Source of the DNA: Spirodela intermedia
Taxonomy: Eukaryota; Streptophyta; Magnoliopsida; Alismatales; Araceae
Reading direction: 5' to 3'
Assembly (NCBI GenBank): GCA_902729315.2
Contig: LR746277.1
Coordinates: 191,001-255,000, forward strand
Length of the DNA: 64,000 bases
In this document: positions 36,945-49,574 of the stretch, one piece after another
How the letters are laid out: the number at the start of each line of letters is the position of its first letter
How positions within the stretch are numbered: the stretch's first letter is position 1
Program-made: the position numbers and the translations under genes
Notes under the pieces: generated by a model
Databases searched by the model: none
What the model was told of the DNA's origin: nothing
The model's input: only the letters and a program-made list of their open reading frames with translations

Positions 36945-38689
36945 ATTTCAGAGTGATAAGGTCTCAACCCTAAATTTAATCACAAAAGTTAAGTGGATGA
37001 CCGAATAGTTTGGCTAGCAGTCTCTTCTCCCCATTTTTCCAACTCTACACCGGTAGTAGTGGCTCTGAGGTGTACAAGTCAACATGAGAAACAAAGGATG
37101 AGATTAAAGTGAACATCATGGGAAGGAAGTTACGTCAGATTACTCTGATATTTCATCTTATATTGTCTAAAGTGCTAGGGCGAGCAAGCTAGGGAGGGAT
37201 TAATAGCCTTGAAGTAATCTGGTCGGTAATATCATGAGGACCAGATTCGTTGATCGTCCCAATACTTAATGTGCCCTAGGTCTGTGAGACTCTGGGTGTC
37301 ATCCTAGAAGAAGATCAATGTAACCAATGAGCAGGAGCTCCTAGTGTAGTGGATATAGGTTTGAGACCTTACCACTCTGAAATTTAGGAATTTTGTTTGT
37401 CTTTCTCTCTCTTTCCAGATAACCCTAATAAAGGAACATTATATACAACAGTTAATTTAATTCTCTTCACTAGACTATATACTCTTGTTTTGTACTCAGT
37501 CGTCAACATAATCTTAAGTATAATCTACTACTGGTACATAGTCCCAAATCAGACAATTAGAAGGTTTAAACTGAACATAAAATAAAATGATAGATAAAAA
37601 TCCAATATACATCATTATGAAGTATGTCCGCTCCCTTCTAGACCAAAATAAACTTAGCTGTCCTATGGCTCTCTAAACAACAGTGAACTCAGAATAAGAT
37701 GTACTCCACTTTGAGTTTTAACTGATATTTTATTCAAAATATTTAACTTGAGAATTTGTGTCCTAAGGCTCTCTAGACAGCATTCATTACTTGATTAGGC
37801 TTGACAGTAATCTAAAAATCTCATATGTTGTTCCGTTTTATTGAAGGGTTTATGGTTGATTATGAAAAGTTGCATATGGCTTGTTCAAAGAATGAGTTTT
37901 CATTTAATTTAATGCGACAATGTCATGTTATTTGGAAGTTTTAAGCATCATTATTGTATGGACTTAACAGCTTGAACAAAATATTATAAATCCTATATCG
38001 TACTAGAGGAAGAAAGCATCTTTAAAGTATAACATATATACATAATTTTTGCTCCGCGAGCTTCTCGTGTGGGTGCATCAAGAGACACTGAAGTTTTAGA
38101 AACCAATGGGAACACCTTGAAAGTCCAAAACGGGATATCGCTTTACACATTAAAGAGGTATTCTTGTAACTCCCTAGAGGACAAAGATGTATAAAACCAG
38201 ACTAATCTGAGGTTCGCGTTAGGGCTTTTTCAGTATCTTTCCTATTTTTCTCTCTTTCTTGCGCGGTCAGTTCTTGGTAAATCTCTCTCCTTCTACCCTC
38301 TTTTGCAGGAAGATATCGTTCTCTCTTATCGCAGGTATCAACGAAAAGGAGATCACCAGTAGATAAGCTACTCTTAGGGATACCAGAAGAAGGAGCTTGG
38401 CTGTGGTTGACAGAACGACGAAAGAAATTACAGGTCAACTATTCTAAGGAGAACAGCAAGAGAGATTAAAGGTTAATGGGGTCTCTAGAGTTAGGTTTTT
38501 GAAGCTGGAGAGATAAGGACCTGATACTGAGAGAGGTACAGCCCTCAAATTCCAGTGGCTGAACTTCAGAAGCAGCGTAATCAACGTTTCAGAACATTGT
38601 TTATTTCTCATCTTAAAGATATGCTTATTTTTCCTGGTTATTTCTTTTTTTTTCCTCTCACTTGTATACGTCCGAGTCTTACAACAAGT
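36945..38689. other. Intergenic DNA with inverted short repeats and a dispersed-repeat copy
   Basis: A ~35-base word pair, gagacctta-cactctgaaatttagga, occurs inverted at 36,940-36,975 and 37,352-37,390, each next to a CT-rich tail. It could be the 3' part of a short interspersed element. 37,850-38,110 is a copy of the ~0.25-kb dispersed repeat. 38,190-38,560 is GC-richer and resembles a leader region (TATA-like tataaaa at 38,190), but no gene follows that I can name. Confidence 0.45.
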
Positions 38690-39217
38690 TCACACTTCAG
38701 AATGAAGCTCATCAGGGGGAGAGCTCACCATGTGCTTGATCCAGTTGAGGAGAGGAAGGGCTGCGGCGATCAACACCATGGCGATGAAGTAAGCCCCAGC
38801 GTGGATCAGCAATGAACTGTGAAATTCGAGGCAGCACCGCAGCACGAAGACCTGTACCAGTGAGAAGCCGGCAACCCACGTTTCCCAATTTCGCATCCAG
38901 CCTATCATGTTTGTGGCTCTTTGAGGAGCAACGAGGGAGAGCGCCGTCAGGACCATGCCGGTCCAAAACATGAAGAAAATGGAGGCTGCATAGAAATCGA
39001 AGAGCAGCGTAGAACTGTGGTAATAAGAGTCCCTTGCCGGCTGACCTACGAGGAGAGCAAACGTCACGGTAATCAGGAGAACAGCCAACACCTGATAAAA
39101 CCTATGGGGCTTCCTCTCCTCCTCGGGCCTCTCTGTCGAGACGAGGCGCCACTCCTTCACAAGAGAGAATATTGATGGGCTGCTGCTCTGCCGCCGGGAG
39201 GACCCCTCCGTGCTCAT
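38690..39217 (-). CDS. Small four-helix membrane protein, diverged paralogue
   Basis: An open frame of 175 residues starting MSTEGSSRR. It keeps the family core: FYQVLAVLLITVTFALLVGQ, AASIFFMFWTGMVL, SLVAPQRA, FVLRCCLEF, LLIHAGAYFIAMVL, followed by LLNWIKHM. At the codon where relatives have the intron donor, this gene reads atg-gtgagc, so it may be spliced there with a GT donor, or read on through VSSPPDELHSEV to the stop at 38,690. An upstream ATG at 39,230 begins MALTHEHGG like the 34-kb paralogue but is in another frame, so the N-terminus has either shifted start or suffered a frameshift. A GA tract lies in the leader. Function unknown. Confidence 0.6.
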   Translation of the reverse strand: MSTEGSSRRQSSSPSIFSLVKEWRLVSTERPEEERKPHRFYQVLAVLLITVTFALLVGQPARDSYYHSSTLLFDFYAASIFFMFWTGMVLTALSLVAPQRATNMIGWMRNWETWVAGFSLVQVFVLRCCLEFHSSLLIHAGAYFIAMVLIAAALPLLNWIKHMVSSPPDELHSEV

Positions 39218-39288
39218 GTGTTAGAGCCATTAGGGGTCTCTCGCTCCCCCCACCCTGCAGATTGGAAGATGGTGCAGAGAAAGCTGCG

Positions 39289-39290
<2 letters not shown>

Positions 39291-39333
<43 letters not shown>
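39291..39333. repeat. (GA)n microsatellite in the leader of the 38.7-kb gene
   Basis: A GA run of about 43 bases placed like the one upstream of the 34-kb paralogue, so the leader repeat is ancestral to both. Confidence 0.95.
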
Positions 39334-39335
<2 letters not shown>

Positions 39336-39830
39336 TAGAGTTAAGGCGACAATGTGGAATCAAAGTGCGTATCTGGTTAGAGGTGGGGCATGATAGGCCC
39401 GACCCCAGTCATCTCCAATTAGTGAGGTTGGCCGTGCTAAGGATCTGCTTGGTTGTCCATGATCGGAATGGAATGAATCGAATCGGGCGCAAGGAAATGG
39501 ATAATTAGTCCAATGAATTATTTTTTAACGATACTTATTATATATTCACGACAAATAACTACTTAAACTCAAAAAACCCTTGGTAGAATGTGAAGTGAGG
39601 ATATCCAGACTCAAATAGATAAATAAAAGCAAACTGCTGAACGATGGATTAGTACTTCTAGGAAAATGAAACTACGTACGGACTATTCTTAACCAATATG
39701 GGATCGGATTTTTTCAAACGAAATCAACCGGCCAGACTGGGCATAGGCGTCGGAAAATAATGAAATGTTTTGTTACTCCAATGATATATATTCAACAATA
39801 CTTTCATTATGCACGACCAGTCTACTGTAT

Positions 39831-40469
39831 CTACTTGCAGACGAGCTTCGGGATTCCGGTCCCTTCCCTCCGGCTGGATCTACAGATAAACGTATTTTTC
39901 ATAATAGAAAAGCACTTGAGAGAGATGACTTCATCACCGTTCAGGTCGAAGCGCTGGATGATGAGGCGGCGGTCCTCGAGGGTCTTCACCTCGCCGAGGC
40001 GAGCGAGTGTCCTCCGTAGGCTGCGTGACGTGATGCAGCCGCCCTCCTCCGCCGCGTATACGCCGAAGGCCTCCCTCAGGCTCCGTTTCCTCTCCTCTTC
40101 CCCCTCCCCCTCCGCCATCAGCCTCGCAATGTCCTCAAACCCTAGCAACCCGTCGCCGTCGGAGTCTGCAGACTCCACCACCGCCTCCGCATCCTCCTCC
40201 ATCAGCTCCTCCCCGATCGTTCTCATGCAGCTCTCCAACTCCGACGGCGATATCTTCCCCTCCCCGTTCTCGTCCACGTACCGGAACATCCGCCCACGGT
40301 ATCGCTCCCAATGCTGCGGCCAGTCGAACTCGGTCGTCCTCTCCGGCGCCAGCGTCTTTGCATTGGAGAACTCATTCGCAGAACGATGCAACGACCAAGA
40401 AGAGGAGGGAGAGAAGCCGTGGTTTTGGTGGGTCGTGGAGCGGCGAGTGTATGTAGATGCCTTTGCCAT
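39831..40469 (-). CDS. Calmodulin-like EF-hand protein with altered C-terminus (copy 1)
   Basis: A single exon, 212 residues. Calmodulin-like proteins bind calcium and act as sensors for target proteins; this one groups by pattern with the plant CML/rgs-CaM type. A Ser/Thr-rich N-terminus of about 60 residues is followed by EF-hand 1 (loop DENGEGKISPSE, about 66-77) and EF-hand 2 (DSDGDGLLGFED, about 102-113), both able to bind calcium. EF-hand 3 lacks the acidic residues. In EF-hand 4 the loop reads DLNGDEVISLKC: the central Gly is Glu and the final Glu is Cys, so binding is probably lost. A foreign tail of about 26 residues (NTFICRSSRREG...) follows in place of the FDEFIAMML end of the 52.9-kb paralogue. 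TATA at about 40,555 and a GA tract lie upstream. Confidence 0.8.
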   Translation of the reverse strand: MAKASTYTRRSTTHQNHGFSPSSSWSLHRSANEFSNAKTLAPERTTEFDWPQHWERYRGRMFRYVDENGEGKISPSELESCMRTIGEELMEEDAEAVVESADSDGDGLLGFEDIARLMAEGEGEEERKRSLREAFGVYAAEEGGCITSRSLRRTLARLGEVKTLEDRRLIIQRFDLNGDEVISLKCFSIMKNTFICRSSRREGTGIPKLVCK

Positions 40470-40473
40470 TTCC

Positions 40474-40506
<33 letters not shown>

Positions 40507-40639
40507 GAGGGGTATCGGCGCGCTGGTTCTCGAGGAACTTCCTGGGTACTCCGAGGATATATATATGCACTGAGTCGGCGCGAGCCCCTGTGCTTATCTT
40601 TCTGTATCGCTACATCTAAACAGTCTCACGCCAGGTCGT

Positions 40640-40762
40640 CGTTTCCGGCGTGTGGCACCGATCGACCGGAGGTGGGTCACTTGACGTCAGACAAGTTTAA
40701 TAAGAGAGACGACATTCAAGAAGACACAAGTATTCGATTGATGAAGCTTCCGCGCACTCTCC
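40640..40762. promoter_or_regulatory. Copied bidirectional promoter module (copy at 40.7 kb)
   Basis: It holds ggcaccgatcgaccggaggtgg, the palindrome TGACGTCA (40,682-40,689, a bZIP-type site), gagacgac, acacaagtattcg and gaagcttccgcgcactctcc. At 52 kb the same block sits between a calmodulin-like gene and the unrecognised gene. Here only the calmodulin-like side (minus strand) remains; after 40,790 unrelated sequence begins. Confidence 0.7.
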
Positions 40763-41830
40763 CAGAGAAAGGGAAAACGTGGAGCGAGACTGTGTCGCCA
40801 GTCGCAGTCGGCACACGTCTCTCTCTCTCTCGTCTCCAACAGGCGCGAGAGAAAGTACACGCGCGAGGCGTACAGTAGAGAGCTGTATGCCAAATTTAAC
40901 TATGACACGCTTGTGAATGTTGACTGTTGACAAGGCTGAATGGGTCAGTTCTGTGGACTGGCTCGAACTACTGGTGCGGCTGGCGCGGACCAAGCGATCC
41001 GGCAGAAACCAGATCAGCGGGGGGAGCTGGTTCGAACGAGGGGCCCCAGATGGTCCGAACCAGGACGCGGTTGGGCTCGGACCAGACGATGGGTCGGTCA
41101 GCTCAGGCTCAACCGGTCCCGTTCAGGCCAGCGGTTAGCGGTTAAGAACCGGTGGCCTTTAAGCCGCGAAGATCTACTTATATAATGAATGACGGTGATG
41201 GTCGGACTCTCTGATGTACTACGTTCGCATGATTCATCTCGTAGACCATTAAAGTCTTTACGGTCGTTGCCTGTGTTCCCGTCCATTCCGGATTTGTACG
41301 GGAAGTTGGTACGCGGAGTTCACGCGGATGGATTAGACGATGGTGATTGGTATTGATCGACTAGCACCAGCGGCCAGATAGAAGAATAAGGTGAACTGCC
41401 AACTCGCGGAAGCAAGTCGCCCGCTGTCCATCAGCCCCTGCAGACGGTTCCAGAATCTTCGGAATGTCGTTGTTTCCATAAAAGTCGCCACGTGGACCAA
41501 TGTGCCGCCGCCTCTAATCCCATTCCGATAAAGAGCCCGTGCTCAGGCTCATTTTCACTATGGGCCTGATTTTTGAGACCCATGAGCACCCCTGAGTGCG
41601 GCACATTGTGGAGGATAATTAACGGGCCCCTTTGATGGCCTTTGACGCCCCCAACGTTCTAACTGCTTCAAGTACATTCGAACGTCCCTCTTGAGAGAGA
41701 GAGAGAGAGAGAATCAGCGGAGCATGTTCAGGCCCGTCTTTATTCCGGGCCTCACTTTTGAGGGCCATTATTAATATCTCTCCCTAGACGATTATCAGGT
41801 CCATCATCATCCATATTGGCCCGGACAAAT
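40763..41830. other. GC-rich intergenic DNA
   Basis: GC-rich repeat-like text around 40,960-41,160 with many ggttcgaac, ggaccag and aaccgg words, of the kind common in plant intergenic repeats. A short GA tract is at 41,694-41,712. Open frames exist on several strands with no recognisable domain. Confidence 0.45.
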
Positions 41831-41832
41831 TA

Positions 41833-42300
41833 GTGGGCCTGAGCAAATCAGTGAAACCCATCTGCAGGCCAGACCAGCTCCTCCTCCCTCCTCTTCATAT
41901 TTTCCCCGTTCCTTCCAAGAAGACCTCCTTCCCGGCAAGGGGGCAACCTCTCCTGATGGCAATGAATTCGGACCTCCTCAATCTCCTGCTGTCGTTCATC
42001 TTCACTCCGGCGTCCCCGTCTGGCGCGCCTCACCTGACAGACGACGCGCCCTCGTCGCTCGCTGGTCAGACTCCATGACCCCTCTCCTCCGCCGACCGCC
42101 GCTTCTCCTCGCGGCTCGGGACCGAATGCCATCGCCCTCTACAGGAGCTCCCACGCCAGCAAAACCGACGCCGCCATGTACTGGAGAGAGACGACGCTGG
42201 AGCCGGCTGACAGGATCGAGATGTGGGCGGGTACTATTTACGCTCGAGTCAACCAGAGGTTCCCTTGGCGGCGAGTTTTATGAAGGTGACTTAATCATTT
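41833..42300 (+). pseudogene. G-type lectin-like gene fragment
   Basis: It starts with sequence shared with 18,600-18,680. One frame opens MAMNSDLLNLLLSF and reads to SSLAGQTP. After frame changes another reads LSSADRRFSSRLGT and then NAIALYRSSHASKTDAAMYW. The order GQ, then S-xx-RFS-x-R, then (N)xIALYRS and YW is the pattern of the bulb-lectin domain of plant G-type lectin receptor kinases. At least two frameshifts separate the pieces, so it is a pseudogene. The last part continues into the segment duplicated at 25.47 kb. Confidence 0.4.
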
Positions 42301-44245
42301 AGAGATTTCTTTGTACTTTACTCTTATTACTGTCGGGAAATCTGTGGCTTCATAAATTTTTGTTCTCATCCACAGTCAAAATGAGTGATCCCCACAGTGG
42401 GTCCCGAGCGAGGAACAGGCCGGGAAGGAAGGGGGCGGGGAAGGAGGAGCGGCAGGGGGAGACGCCTGGATCTTGGCGTCGAAGATTCCGTGATCCGGTG
42501 ACCGGACTCTCCTTCTCTCGTCATCGTGGGAATCGCCGGATCTCTCCGCCGGAGATCTGCGCGGCGCTGGAACTGCCAACAGAAGTCCCTACTCCGTCAA
42601 GAGCTTCGCTAGCTCGAAGTTGGATCGTTTCAGGAGGAACCCGTCACCGAGTAGAATGCTGGAGCACAAAAACTCAGAAAGGAATTATGGAAAGAGCATT
42701 ATTATTTTAGAAGAAAATTCATAGGAAGAATCGACATGAGAAGTGACCTAGTGATGTGTGTACCATGGAGATGGTCCTGCAAGAGCCTAATAGTATGTTT
42801 TCACGCACCAAGGGCCTCTGATCTCTCTCTACATAATAGCAGATCAGATTCACCAGATTGGGAAGGTGAAGTAGGCACAAAATTAGAACTTCAGCGAGGA
42901 ATTCCATGTTTTCTTGCAACCAATTCTGATCTGACTGCTTAACGGGACCACAATCTATATGAAACATGCTACATTTTGGTAAAATCAAATAAATAAATAT
43001 CATTTTAATAGGGTAGAAGGGATAAATTTCAGTAGTAAAGAAGTGCTGACTATAAATCAAAATCATAAGCATAAAAAAAACACATATTGAACAAGTTGGG
43101 CCAACTACTTACGAGACATATGATACAAAGAATAGGTGTTGAATTGATGAGATTTTAATTTTGACTTGGTGATCTAATGCAATTTAAGATTTTTATAGTT
43201 GTTCAACCCCTTGCATACATCTATTCATCAAGAACAGTATGTTCTCAGGTTTCACTGAATCAATATTTCAGATTAACAATTACTTGATTACTAGGCTCAA
43301 CTCTCATAAAGTTTTAATCTAAAATTTAGATTCATGAATTTATAATATTCACAACTGATTATAGGGATTAACTCAATACTCAAAATTTCTTATCTTTTTT
43401 CATATCTTAATACTTTCTCTCAAATTTTATAAAATATTTGAACCACCATGATATGAATTTTAAGGATTCAAATTTTTGGATTTTATGTCTCTTGGAGATC
43501 AAGAAAGGGTGGCCGAATTTATCAGATCCTAGCTTTTACTTTAGTCAACTTCTTCCTAATCTCTTGAATCTTCTTTCTTTGACCCTAATCCTAAGTCTTT
43601 CATGATTAAAATAAAAAATAGTCTACGATGTATAAATTATTTTTGCCCCCTACCCATGCCCATTCTCCAAAAATAACTCTATTCTTAATTTTCACTAAAG
43701 TAATGTTTTGAAACGTTCATTACACAACCATTAATTACTTTGTTCAGCCCTTGCAAATTCATTATGAAATTTTATTCTAGATTTATACATCTAAGAAGGC
43801 ACTAGTTTATTATTGTGTTGAAATATTTTTGAGTGATTAAATAACAATTTAATCAAAAGTGCACCTACATAAAAATCATGAAAGTGTTAATTGTGCATTT
43901 TTTCTAGATTAATGCATTAACTTTGAGTACACCTAGAATTATCATAAAGCTGAAGATGATGAATGCTTGATTTCGTTGTCTTGTTCTTATAGGAAGTTGT
44001 ATAAATGTAGACATTTTTGTAAAAATATTAGTTTTTATCTGGTTCCTGCATTTGTACCCTTCTTGTTGTTGAGCACTTGTTAAGAACATTCAAATTTTCA
44101 TAAAACAATACTAATAATAATCTAAAGATGATAGAGACAGTTGATCATTCAAAAACTAATTATTCATTGAAGATGCACTAAATTCATAAAGAACTCAAAT
44201 TAAAAACTTTCTTACATTTTCTGCCATCTGTTAACATTTAAATCA
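42177..44245 (+). repeat. Segmental duplicate, less decayed copy (partner of 25.5-29.3 kb)
   Basis: Collinear with 25,466-25,985 plus 27,431-29,330. This copy keeps more CpG sites. At 42,747-42,751 it has the uninterrupted target site of the solo LTR. Within it, 42,381-42,710 is one open frame (MSDPHSGSRARN...) that the other copy has lost early; I do not recognise its product and hold it to be chance or an old exon. From 42.8 kb on it is AT-rich without genes. It ends at the junction with the calmodulin-like block. Confidence 0.75.
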
Positions 44246-44400
44246 ATGAAACTACGTACGGGCTATTCTTAACCAATATGGGATCGGATTTTTTCAACCG
44301 GCCAGACTGGGCATAGGCGTCGGAAAACAATGAAATGTTTTGTTACTCCAATGATATATGTTCAACAATACTTTCATTATGCACGACCAGTCTACTGTAT

Positions 44401-45039
44401 CTACTTGCAGACGAGCTTCGGGATTCCGGTCCCTTCCCTCCGGCTGGATCTACAGATAAACGTATTTTTCATAATAGAAAAGCACTTGAGAGAGATGACT
44501 TCATCACCGTTCAGGTCGAAGCGCTGGATGATGAGGCGGCGGTCCTCGAGGGTCTTCGCCTCGCCGAGGCGAGCGAGTGTCCTCCGTAGGCTGCGTGACG
44601 TGATGCAGCCGCCCTCCTCCGCCGCGTATACGCCGAAGGCCTCCCTCAGGCTCCGTTTCCTCTCCTCTTCCCCCTCCCCCTCCGCCATCAGCCTCGCAAT
44701 GTCCTCAAACCCTAGCAACCCGTCGCCGTCGGAGTCTGCAGACTCCACCACCGCCTCCGCATCCTCCTCCATCAGCTCCTCCCCGATCGTTCTCATGCAG
44801 CTCTCCAACTCCGACGGCGATATCTTCCCCTCCCCGTTCTCGTCCACGTACCGGAACATCCGCCCACGGTATCGCTCCCAATGCTGCGGCCAGTCGAACT
44901 CGGTCGTCCTCTCCGGCGCCAGCGTCTTTGCATTGGAGAACTCATTCGCAGAACGATGCAACGACCAAGAAGAGGAGGAAGAGAAGCCGTGGTTTTGGTG
45001 GGTCGTGGAGCGGCGAGTGTATGTAGATGCCTTTGCCAT
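44401..45039 (-). CDS. Calmodulin-like EF-hand protein with altered C-terminus (copy 2)
   Basis: 212 residues, identical to the copy at 39.8 kb except for about two residues (Pro/Ser in the Ser-rich N-terminus and Val/Ala in the linker before EF-hand 4). Two good EF-hand loops, a degenerate third, and the same damaged fourth loop (DLNGDEVISLKC) and foreign tail. TATA-like gatatatatgc lies near 45,133 and a GA tract of about 35 bases in the leader. Because both copies share the changed tail, that change came before their duplication. Confidence 0.8.
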   Translation of the reverse strand: MAKASTYTRRSTTHQNHGFSSSSSWSLHRSANEFSNAKTLAPERTTEFDWPQHWERYRGRMFRYVDENGEGKISPSELESCMRTIGEELMEEDAEAVVESADSDGDGLLGFEDIARLMAEGEGEEERKRSLREAFGVYAAEEGGCITSRSLRRTLARLGEAKTLEDRRLIIQRFDLNGDEVISLKCFSIMKNTFICRSSRREGTGIPKLVCK

Positions 45040-45044
45040 TTCCT

Positions 45045-45087
<43 letters not shown>

Positions 45088-45218
45088 GGGTATCGGCGCG
45101 CTGGTTCTCGAGGAACTTCCTGGGTACTCCGAGGATATATATGCACTGAGTCGGCGCAAGCCCCTGTGCGCTTCTGTTCCTTAGCGTCCCAAATCACCCC
45201 CCTCACGCCAGGTCGTCA

Positions 45219-45318
45219 TTTCCGGCATGTGGCACCGATCGACCGGAGGTGGGTCACTTGACGTCAGAGAGAGACGACTTTGAAGAAGACACGAGTATTC
45301 GGAAGCTTCCGCGCATCA
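45219..45318. promoter_or_regulatory. Copied bidirectional promoter module (copy at 45.3 kb)
   Basis: It contains the same core as at 40.7 kb, with TGACGTCA at 45,259-45,266, gacgactttgaagaagacac and gaagcttccgcgca. The word between the palindrome and the gacgac block is shortened. It is followed at once by an LTR-family fragment. Confidence 0.7.
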
Positions 45319-45339
45319 TCCTCTCAACTATTAGATTCA

Positions 45340-46165
45340 CTCCCTACTCCACACCCAACTAGTCATTAGTGACATGGAAGGGGATGATATACATCATAGA
45401 TTCACAATATTTTATTTATAATATTCAACAGTTGATAATAATTCTCTATAAATTTTATTAACGACATTCTCATTGATGATTAAGTAATTCTAATGACTTA
45501 AATTTTTCACCAACATTGTAGAAAAATTATGATTTAATCAGATAAAAATATGAGTTTTGACTTTAGTAAGATTTGAACCCTCATACATCGTCCACTTATA
45601 TGAGAGAGAGAGAGAGACATAAGTATATAAATACATTTTTCTAATGACATCATAAGGATATCTATTTTATTATTTAGGGAGATTATTAGTAAATAAATAT
45701 TAAAAATAGCAGATGGTGAATGTGGCCTGATTTTAGTCTCACATTAGTTAGTTGTTGAGTTTTGAGATAAATATATAGTAATAGCTCATTACATAGTCAA
45801 TATAGTCCTCTCTTGTGTCTACAACCACTCTTTGCCCACATTGGACTAGCCACAGGTGAGGTGAAAGAGGAGTGATGCACACATGCCCCTTGCTCATGAC
45901 TCTACCTAACTTTGCTTCTAACTCACTTGCGGGGCCGATAAGTTTTTATTATTATTATTTATTTTTATTTCTCTTTATTTATCTCAGAAATATAATTATA
46001 TGAATTATATAAATTCACATAAAATGACATAATTAACTAAAAAATTATATTGGCTAATTAAAAAATATTTTTCATAATTTAACATAAATATAAGTCTATT
46101 TATCATAAGTTAAAGTTTAAACTATATTATTAATTAATTATTACTTCATGATAATGAAGACATTA
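45340..46165 (+). mobile_element. Rearranged fragment of the LTR family
   Basis: It begins with a piece equivalent to the middle of the LTR (ccacacccaactagtcattagtgacatgg), then shows a gap and a piece from further upstream, then runs collinearly to the LTR end (catgataatgaagacattat). Its USE-like word is agtctcacattag near 45,737. It is AT-shifted, an old copy. Confidence 0.6.
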
Positions 46166-48369
46166 TTCTACAAAGTCAAACCTTCTCGGATTGATTCATA
46201 GATACATTAAAGAGAGAGAGAGCAATTCATAACAGATGATGTTACAATTGGTCGGAGGAGAGTGGGGGAAAATCGACAACCCAATAGCAGCTATAATGTG
46301 TGTTTAGATGGCCTACCATTTATAGATACATTACTCTCAGGTTATGGCCTTATCATTACTATTATACCAATATTCAAAATCCCCACTTAAATTTGACTCA
46401 AAATGAATTACCCTTGACATTTGCCAAATTTTCTGAACATTTGCCTTTCCTTAGGCATTTAGCTTCTTTGAGTTGTACTCAAAAACCTTAAATATGATGT
46501 GATGTCATTGGAACATATGAAATGTACTTAAAGTGACAAATATTGTTCTATGATAAGGAAGATAACTTGCTTGGCAGATTATCTTGTATTTGACTAATGC
46601 AACAAAATATCTAACTGAACCATGATGGAAGAAGTCAATGAGGAATGTTTGGGTGTTGTGAATGAAGGTATACAAGGAATAGTGAATGGGAGTGGAATCA
46701 AACGAGTTAAATAGTCTTGATATTGCATTTCTACTCAAGTAAAAGACTAAAATAAATAATCAAACATCATAAGCTCCAAAATAGTTGCAATTTTTAGGGT
46801 CACAACGCTTATCACATGAGTAAATGAATAATTTACAACTCAGATGATAAACAATTAGAGTTGAAAATATTTTTAAAAGTAGATGCGCTCATTTACTATA
46901 AAAATTAGTATATTTATAAATAAAAATAAATGGGATGCACTAATAGAAGTGCAAGTCTTAGATGATAATTACTTTGAATAAAAATCAAAGGTTGAAGACC
47001 CTTGATGGATCACAAGGAAGGTAATGATTGTCCTAACTACCAACTATCATTGTGACCATACCATAAAAGTTCATAATAATAGGAGAGGGAATGGCATCAC
47101 AATTCAACACTTTTGTGAGATTTTGTAAAAATAATAACTTTGGAAGAAATAAAGAAATGTGGAGGTGACTGAATTTATGATAGGTGGGAAAGATAAATGG
47201 ATTAAAAGCCTTGATGTAACACAATTTCAATCTGTCCTGAAGAAAATTTTATGAATATTTTTATATTTAAAGTTAAATATCACGATAAAACAAAAAAAAC
47301 ACTTTATTGGCTAGCTTATTTCAATTGTCACAATAAAACAACTTTTTTACTAATGTTAGAAATTTTTTATTCAGTCCAAATGCTAGAAATCATTCATCTC
47401 TTCACATCTATGTTGGTGATGTTTGAAACTAACTTTACTAACGAATTAAGCAATATCTTAATGACTAACTGATCATAGATTGAATACTTTAATCACTAGA
47501 TTTTAAAAACTTAAACCAAAATACAGAAGATAAGTTTAATTTTAACATCACAATAGTTCTGGTATCAAATTATATTATCAAATGGATAACACTTCTCCCA
47601 ATCATAAAGTAAAAGTTTTAAGCATCAGATTCGTCTCCTGAATTCAATTAATGTTTAACTAGTGAATGCTAAAAAAGTTCAATTATCATTTTTCTAATGA
47701 GTCTACTCATTTTCTTAAGTGATAAATTTATTTTTCTTCACTATTTCACGGGTTGATTCACTTGCCAAGTTCATTTGAATAAAAGCCTTCTTCATGAGCC
47801 TACACACTCTTGTAATAGTAACTTGGTAACTTCTCTTACCAAGTGAGCTATATCTACTTCATAGAAGAAAGTGATTATGAAAAAGTAATCTAACCAAGTG
47901 AGCAGACCCCTAGGCCAATACACTTATTGAAACTACAAAAAAGATAGCATACCCAATTCTTAAAAATGGATACAAAAGAGATATACTTCTTAAAATAAAA
48001 ATGAGACACCATAGGGTTATAAAACTTATTATAGTATTATAAAATTATCATTTTACCCTTGTACATATTTTGTCAACAGCAAAACTACAAAGCCACTGAA
48101 TGCCAAGAAGTGGATGTCATGGGATGATTTAGGCAGCTTTAAGAAGATGGGCATCAACATAATGTTAAAGGGAGGTTGAACTGAGATCCTCCAAGTGAGT
48201 GGGAGAGTTGGGTATGAGCCTACTCGCCTAAATTTAATTGGGCTTTTTTATGGTTACTAGACAATATTTATACATGAGGAATTCCAATGCTTATAATAGT
48301 TGGAGAAGAAGCCATCTACTCTCTTGAAGGAACTAGTGCTCTTTCTAGTTTTCTCTCTCTCTCCTCTCT
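46166..48369. other. AT-rich DNA without recognisable genes
   Basis: 2.2 kb of low-GC sequence with a few short frames lacking any family signature. Confidence 0.5.

Positions 48370-49574
<1,205 letters not shown>

Larger units (their letters stand above)
39665..40762 (-). repeat. Duplicated block carrying a calmodulin-like gene (copy 1)
   Basis: About 1.1 kb nearly identical to 44,246-45,318. It includes the calmodulin-like gene, its leader with a GA tract and TATA box, and the adjoining promoter module. The two differ by a handful of bases, the GA-tract length, a short replacement around 40,590-40,625, and some gaps. Both end in different flanking sequence. Confidence 0.9.
44246..45318 (-). 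repeat. Duplicated block carrying a calmodulin-like gene (copy 2)
   Basis: Copy of 39,665-40,762. The left junction (aacatttaaatc then aatgaaactacg) joins the AT-rich segmental duplicate to the block, showing that the block was added to that segment after the segment had been duplicated. Confidence 0.9.

Noticed and set aside
37330-37395. Pol III A/B-box pair suggesting a SINE
   Set aside because: The A-like and B-like words are only about 24 bases apart and each has mismatches. An inverted partner at 36.95 kb exists, but the evidence is too thin for a call.
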